A DNA stretch of 7,971 nt from an uncultured Rhodospirillales bacterium (lineage in GTDB: Bacteria > Pseudomonadota > Alphaproteobacteria > CALMVH01): assembly GCA_937873165.1 (NCBI GenBank), contig CALMVH010000029.1:1-7971 (forward strand), written 5' to 3'. Positions 5,818 through 7,971 of this stretch are shown here, one piece after another (within the stretch, counting starts at the first letter, position 1; each line of letters begins with the position of its first letter). The notes beneath the pieces are model-generated. The model worked only from the letters and a program-made list of their open reading frames with translations, was not told the DNA's origin and made no database searches. The position numbers and the translations under genes are program-made.

Positions 5818-7340
5818 GATTTCGCCTTCTGGGGTATCCGTTGGCGTTTGCATTGGCTGGATGCTCGCTGGCTCCGGATTACGCGGTACCGGAAGCCCCA
5901 GTCACGCCCGCGTTCAAGGAGCCGGTCTCGACCGACGGGTGGGAACAGGCCCGGCCCTCGGCTGCGTATCCCCGGGGCGAGTGGTGGCAAGTGTTCAACG
6001 ACCCTATCCTGAACACGCTGGAAAACGAAACCACCGACGCCAACCAGAACCTGCGCGCGGCCCTGGATTCATACGAACAGTCGCGGTCCGCCGTTGCCGC
6101 AGCCAGCGCGTCGCTGCTGCCGCTGCTGAATGCCGACGCTTCTGGAACGCGCCAGGAGCAGTCGCGCCACCGGCCTATCTTCAGCAGCACCTCGCCCGTG
6201 TACTATAACGACTACCTGGTGTCGCTGGATGCGACCTACGAGGTGGATGTGTTTGGCCGCCTGCGCAACGCGCTCGCCAGCGCCAGCGCCAGCGAGCAGG
6301 CCAGCCGCGACGATCTGGAAACGCTGAACCTGCAAACCCATGTGGATGTCGCGACAGATTACCTGAAACTGCGCGAGCAGGATTAACTGACCCGGATCTA
6401 CTCCGAAACGATCAAGGCATACCAGGATGCGCTGACGCTTACCCAGCAGCGTTTCAGCCAGGGCATCGCGTCCGGACTGGACGTGGCGCAGTCGCAGTCG
6501 CAGCTGAGCCTGGCACAAGGGCAGGCGGAAGCTGTCGCGCTGGCGCGCTCCAAGCTGGAACATGCCATTGCCTTGCTGATCGGCGAGTCCAGCAGCCATT
6601 TCGTGCTGGCGCCCGGCCCATTCTATCCGACACCGCCGGTGATACCCGCGGGCCTGCCCTCCGATCTCTTGCAGCGCCGCCCCGATATCGCCGCCGCCGA
6701 ACGGCGCGTGGCGGAGGCGAACTCCGAGATCGGCGTCGCCGAGGCCGCGTTCTATCCGACGTTCCAGATCGACCTGTCCAGCGGTTTCGAAGGCAACAAG
6801 ATTTCAAACTGGATGGAGGCCCCCAGCAAGTTCTGGTCGATCGGACCCAGTGGCGCCTTGACACTGTTCGATGCCGGGCAGCGCGATGCCATTCTGGCGG
6901 AAGTGGGCGAGGCCTACGACCAGACGGTGGCCAACTATCGCCAAAACGTTCTATCGGCGTACCGCGATGTGGAGGACGCGCTGGCATCCATCCGGCAACT
7001 CGACAAGCAGGCGGTGGATGAGAACAATGCGGTCAAGGCCGCGGCCCTGGAACTGACCTACGCCAACCAACGCTATGGCAACGGGTTGAACGAGTTCCTG
7101 GATGTCGTAACGGCGCAAACGACTCTCCTGACGGCGCAGCAGAACGACGCGGACGTGCTGGCAAGCCGGCTGGTCGCCCGCGTATCGCTGATACAGGCGT
7201 TGGGCGGCGGCTGGGGTCCCCTTGGCCCTCCGCCACCCGTCAACCCCGATCCCGCCAGTTTCCAAAACATCAACAAGCCCGGCAGCGTATTCGACCTGTT
7301 GCACACCGGCCTGTTCAGCGACGATGCGAACCTGCATTAA
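5814..7340 (+). pseudogene. RND outer-membrane channel lipoprotein (NodT/OprM family), interrupted by an in-frame stop
   Basis: Together the two halves encode 507 amino acids in one frame, a normal length for a NodT-type efflux channel, the trimeric tunnel that completes the pump. The N-terminus has a lipoprotein signal with lipobox LAGC (Cys17), followed by SLAPDY, typical of the family. Two OEP repeats follow. The second contains the hallmark GLPSDLLQRRPDIAAAERR (from residue 280) and AEAAFYPTFQIDLS. Codon 191 (6384-6386) is TAA, inside the first repeat. Part one (5814-6386) makes a 190-residue truncated lipoprotein. Part two continues for 317 codons to 7340 with no further stop or frameshift. 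A GTG at 6483 is the first plausible restart, but it would lack signal peptide and lipid anchor. The gene overlaps the adaptor by four bases and is the last of the operon. A recent nonsense mutation or a sequencing error are both possible. The family call is certain; loss of function is likely but unproven. Confidence 0.88.
6384..6386 (+). other. Premature TAA stop in the channel gene
   Basis: The local reading is GAG CAG GAT TAA CTG ACC CGG ATC TAC, that is EQD-stop-LTRIY. The frame is unchanged on both sides and both flanks read as channel protein, so a single base substitution from a sense codon (for example CAA, GAA, AAA, TCA or TTA) is the simplest origin. Which residue was there cannot be told. 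No hairpin, UGA recoding signal or frameshift is involved. Confidence 0.9.
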
Positions 7341-7516
7341 GGATAACAGGCGCTTGCTCGGCGGTATGCGGATCGTAAACTTTTAGGCTAATCTGCTGTC
7401 GTGCTCAGTTTGCCGAAAGACGTCTGGAAAGACTACTTGTCCCAAGCCTCGTCGTTCAACGGGCTTCTTAGACTCGGCTATCGCATGAGGCCTGTTCGGC
7501 CCAGGCGAACGTCCAG

Positions 7517-7971
7517 ATGGAGTTGCCGCTGACGGACGTTGCGCTGCAACACTCGCTTTTCGAGCCGCGCAACTTCGACGTACCGTACAATATCATTCCC
7601 TATGGCGAAATTTACGACGACGCTCTTTTTCGCGTCTGCAAAGCGTGGTCCAAGCTTGGATCACCGATGCGCGAGGTTCTGACCTATCGAAACTTGACTA
7701 TATATGTTGTCGAGGAATGCAATGCCACTCTCAACTTCTGTTATAATGACGCATTGCTAGGTATATATAACAATATTGATCAGGGAGCACTTCACGACCG
7801 GAAAAGAGGCATGCCTGGAACTATTGTCTCAAATCCGGCTGATGCAGAAAGATGGCATCGGTCCGGATGCGGACGGGCTGGAACCGTACCAGGATCGCGA
7901 TGTCAGATTTCCGCCGCGTCCAAGGACGCTCAAGAAACCTCGATAAGCGCTTCAGCGGCCGTAGTCGTTGT
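7517..7971 (+). CDS. Unrecognised open frame, open at the right edge (possibly frameshifted)
   Basis: From ATG 7517 the frame stays open for 151 codons to the window end; in the same frame there is no stop back to TAG at 7469. The first 90 or so residues look like a real globular protein (for example FDVPYNIIPYGEIYDDALFR and TYRNLTIYVVEE) with acidic and aromatic residues and no signal peptide. After about codon 90 (near 7785) the reading becomes Arg/Ser/Gly/Ala-rich and less protein-like, while another frame improves, which suggests a frameshift there. No good ribosome site precedes the ATG. I do not recognise the family and assign no function. It could be a gene remnant, or a real gene with a base-call error. 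Confidence 0.32.
   Translation, partial: MELPLTDVALQHSLFEPRNFDVPYNIIPYGEIYDDALFRVCKAWSKLGSPMREVLTYRNLTIYVVEECNATLNFCYNDALLGIYNNIDQGALHDRKRGMPGTIVSNPADAERWHRSGCGRAGTVPGSRCQISAASKDAQETSISASAAVVV
7761..7946 (+). other. Coding-like segment in a second frame, overlapping the previous open frame
   Basis: In the frame starting at 7761 (after TAG 7758-7760) the sequence reads, from about 7782, REHFTTGKEACLELLSQIRL, then MQKDGIGPDADGLEPYQD, and ends with a basic Arg/Pro/Lys tail at TAA 7944-7946. It resembles a natural C-terminus more than the competing frame does. No ATG exists before 7842; a TTG at 7776 is the only early start option and has no ribosome site. The best reading is the C-terminal part of the protein begun in the 7517 frame, joined through a frameshift near 7780. 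Family unknown. Confidence 0.27.

Larger units (their letters stand above)
7341..7971. other. Post-operon region without a recognised gene; probable gene remnant
   Basis: No complete gene is recognisable in these 631 bases. No strong hairpin followed by T residues is visible after the channel gene. From about 7400 on, protein-like stretches appear in alternating plus-strand frames. A GTG at 7401 opens a 43-codon frame (begins VLSLPKDVWKDYLSQASSFN) that ends with TGA at 7530. A second frame is open from 7472 to the window end. The first frame becomes protein-like again from about 7761 to TAA at 7944-7946. A gene broken by compensating or repeated frameshifts would give this pattern. Composition is clearly more AT-rich than in the operon (10 of 40 bases are G or C in 7741-7780). 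Confidence 0.5.

Noticed and set aside
6271..6298. GCCAGC-type triplet repeats in the channel gene
   Set aside because: They encode a short Ala-Ser run within a helical part of the channel, ordinary for GC-rich coding sequence.
6483..7340. Second half of the channel as an independent gene starting at GTG 6483
   Set aside because: It is the exact in-frame continuation of the first half, has no signal peptide or lipobox, and no ribosome site is evident. It is treated as part of one interrupted gene.
7341..7400. Terminator after the efflux operon
   Set aside because: I looked for a GC-rich hairpin followed by T residues and saw none. The ACTTTTAGG near 7379-7387 has no stem before it.

Overview
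This is a GC-rich chromosomal segment from an alphaproteobacterium. The family Acetobacteraceae is my best guess, with moderate confidence. The guess rests on the first 18 residues of EF-Tu at the left edge, on base composition, and on the overall style of the genes. Nothing in the window names a genus.

Left edge (1-203, minus strand): the start of tuf (EF-Tu) lies 74 bases downstream of a tRNA-Gly(UCC) gene. This matches the old bacterial arrangement in which a glycine tRNA gene precedes tuf. A promoter-like TTGACA-17-TATTTC sits between the two, so tuf may have its own start in addition to read-through from the tRNA.

Bases 315-1060 (plus strand): two small tandem genes encode secreted, cysteine-free, Gly/Asn/Ser/Ala-rich proteins of 120 and 123 residues. 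Their predicted mature N-termini are alike (QT-x-D). I cannot assign a function, and they look like diverged duplicates.

Bases 1061-7340 (plus strand): a tripartite RND efflux operon. A 130-base control region holds a TTGATC promoter whose -10 region is overlapped by a perfect 6+6 bp palindrome (CTGTAC-N6-GTACAG), a layout typical of repression by a TetR-like protein. No regulator gene lies in the window. Then come the inner-membrane HAE1/AcrB-type pump (1057 aa), the periplasmic adaptor (483 aa, with an unusual disordered tail of about 86 residues) and a NodT-type outer-membrane lipoprotein channel. The genes are 1 base apart and then overlap by 4 bases. The channel gene carries one in-frame TAA at 6384-6386. 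Reading continues in the same frame for another 317 well-conserved codons, so it is either a recent nonsense pseudogene or a base-call error. If real, the pump and adaptor would need an outer-membrane channel from elsewhere.

Right edge (7341-7971): no gene I recognise. Protein-like stretches occur in two alternating frames, with an AT-rich pocket (25% GC over 7741-7780). This looks like a frameshifted or degraded gene of foreign composition, or two short overlapping genes.

I found no CRISPR array, insertion sequence, integrase or clearly new multi-gene system. The least explained parts are the small secreted pair and the right-edge remnant.
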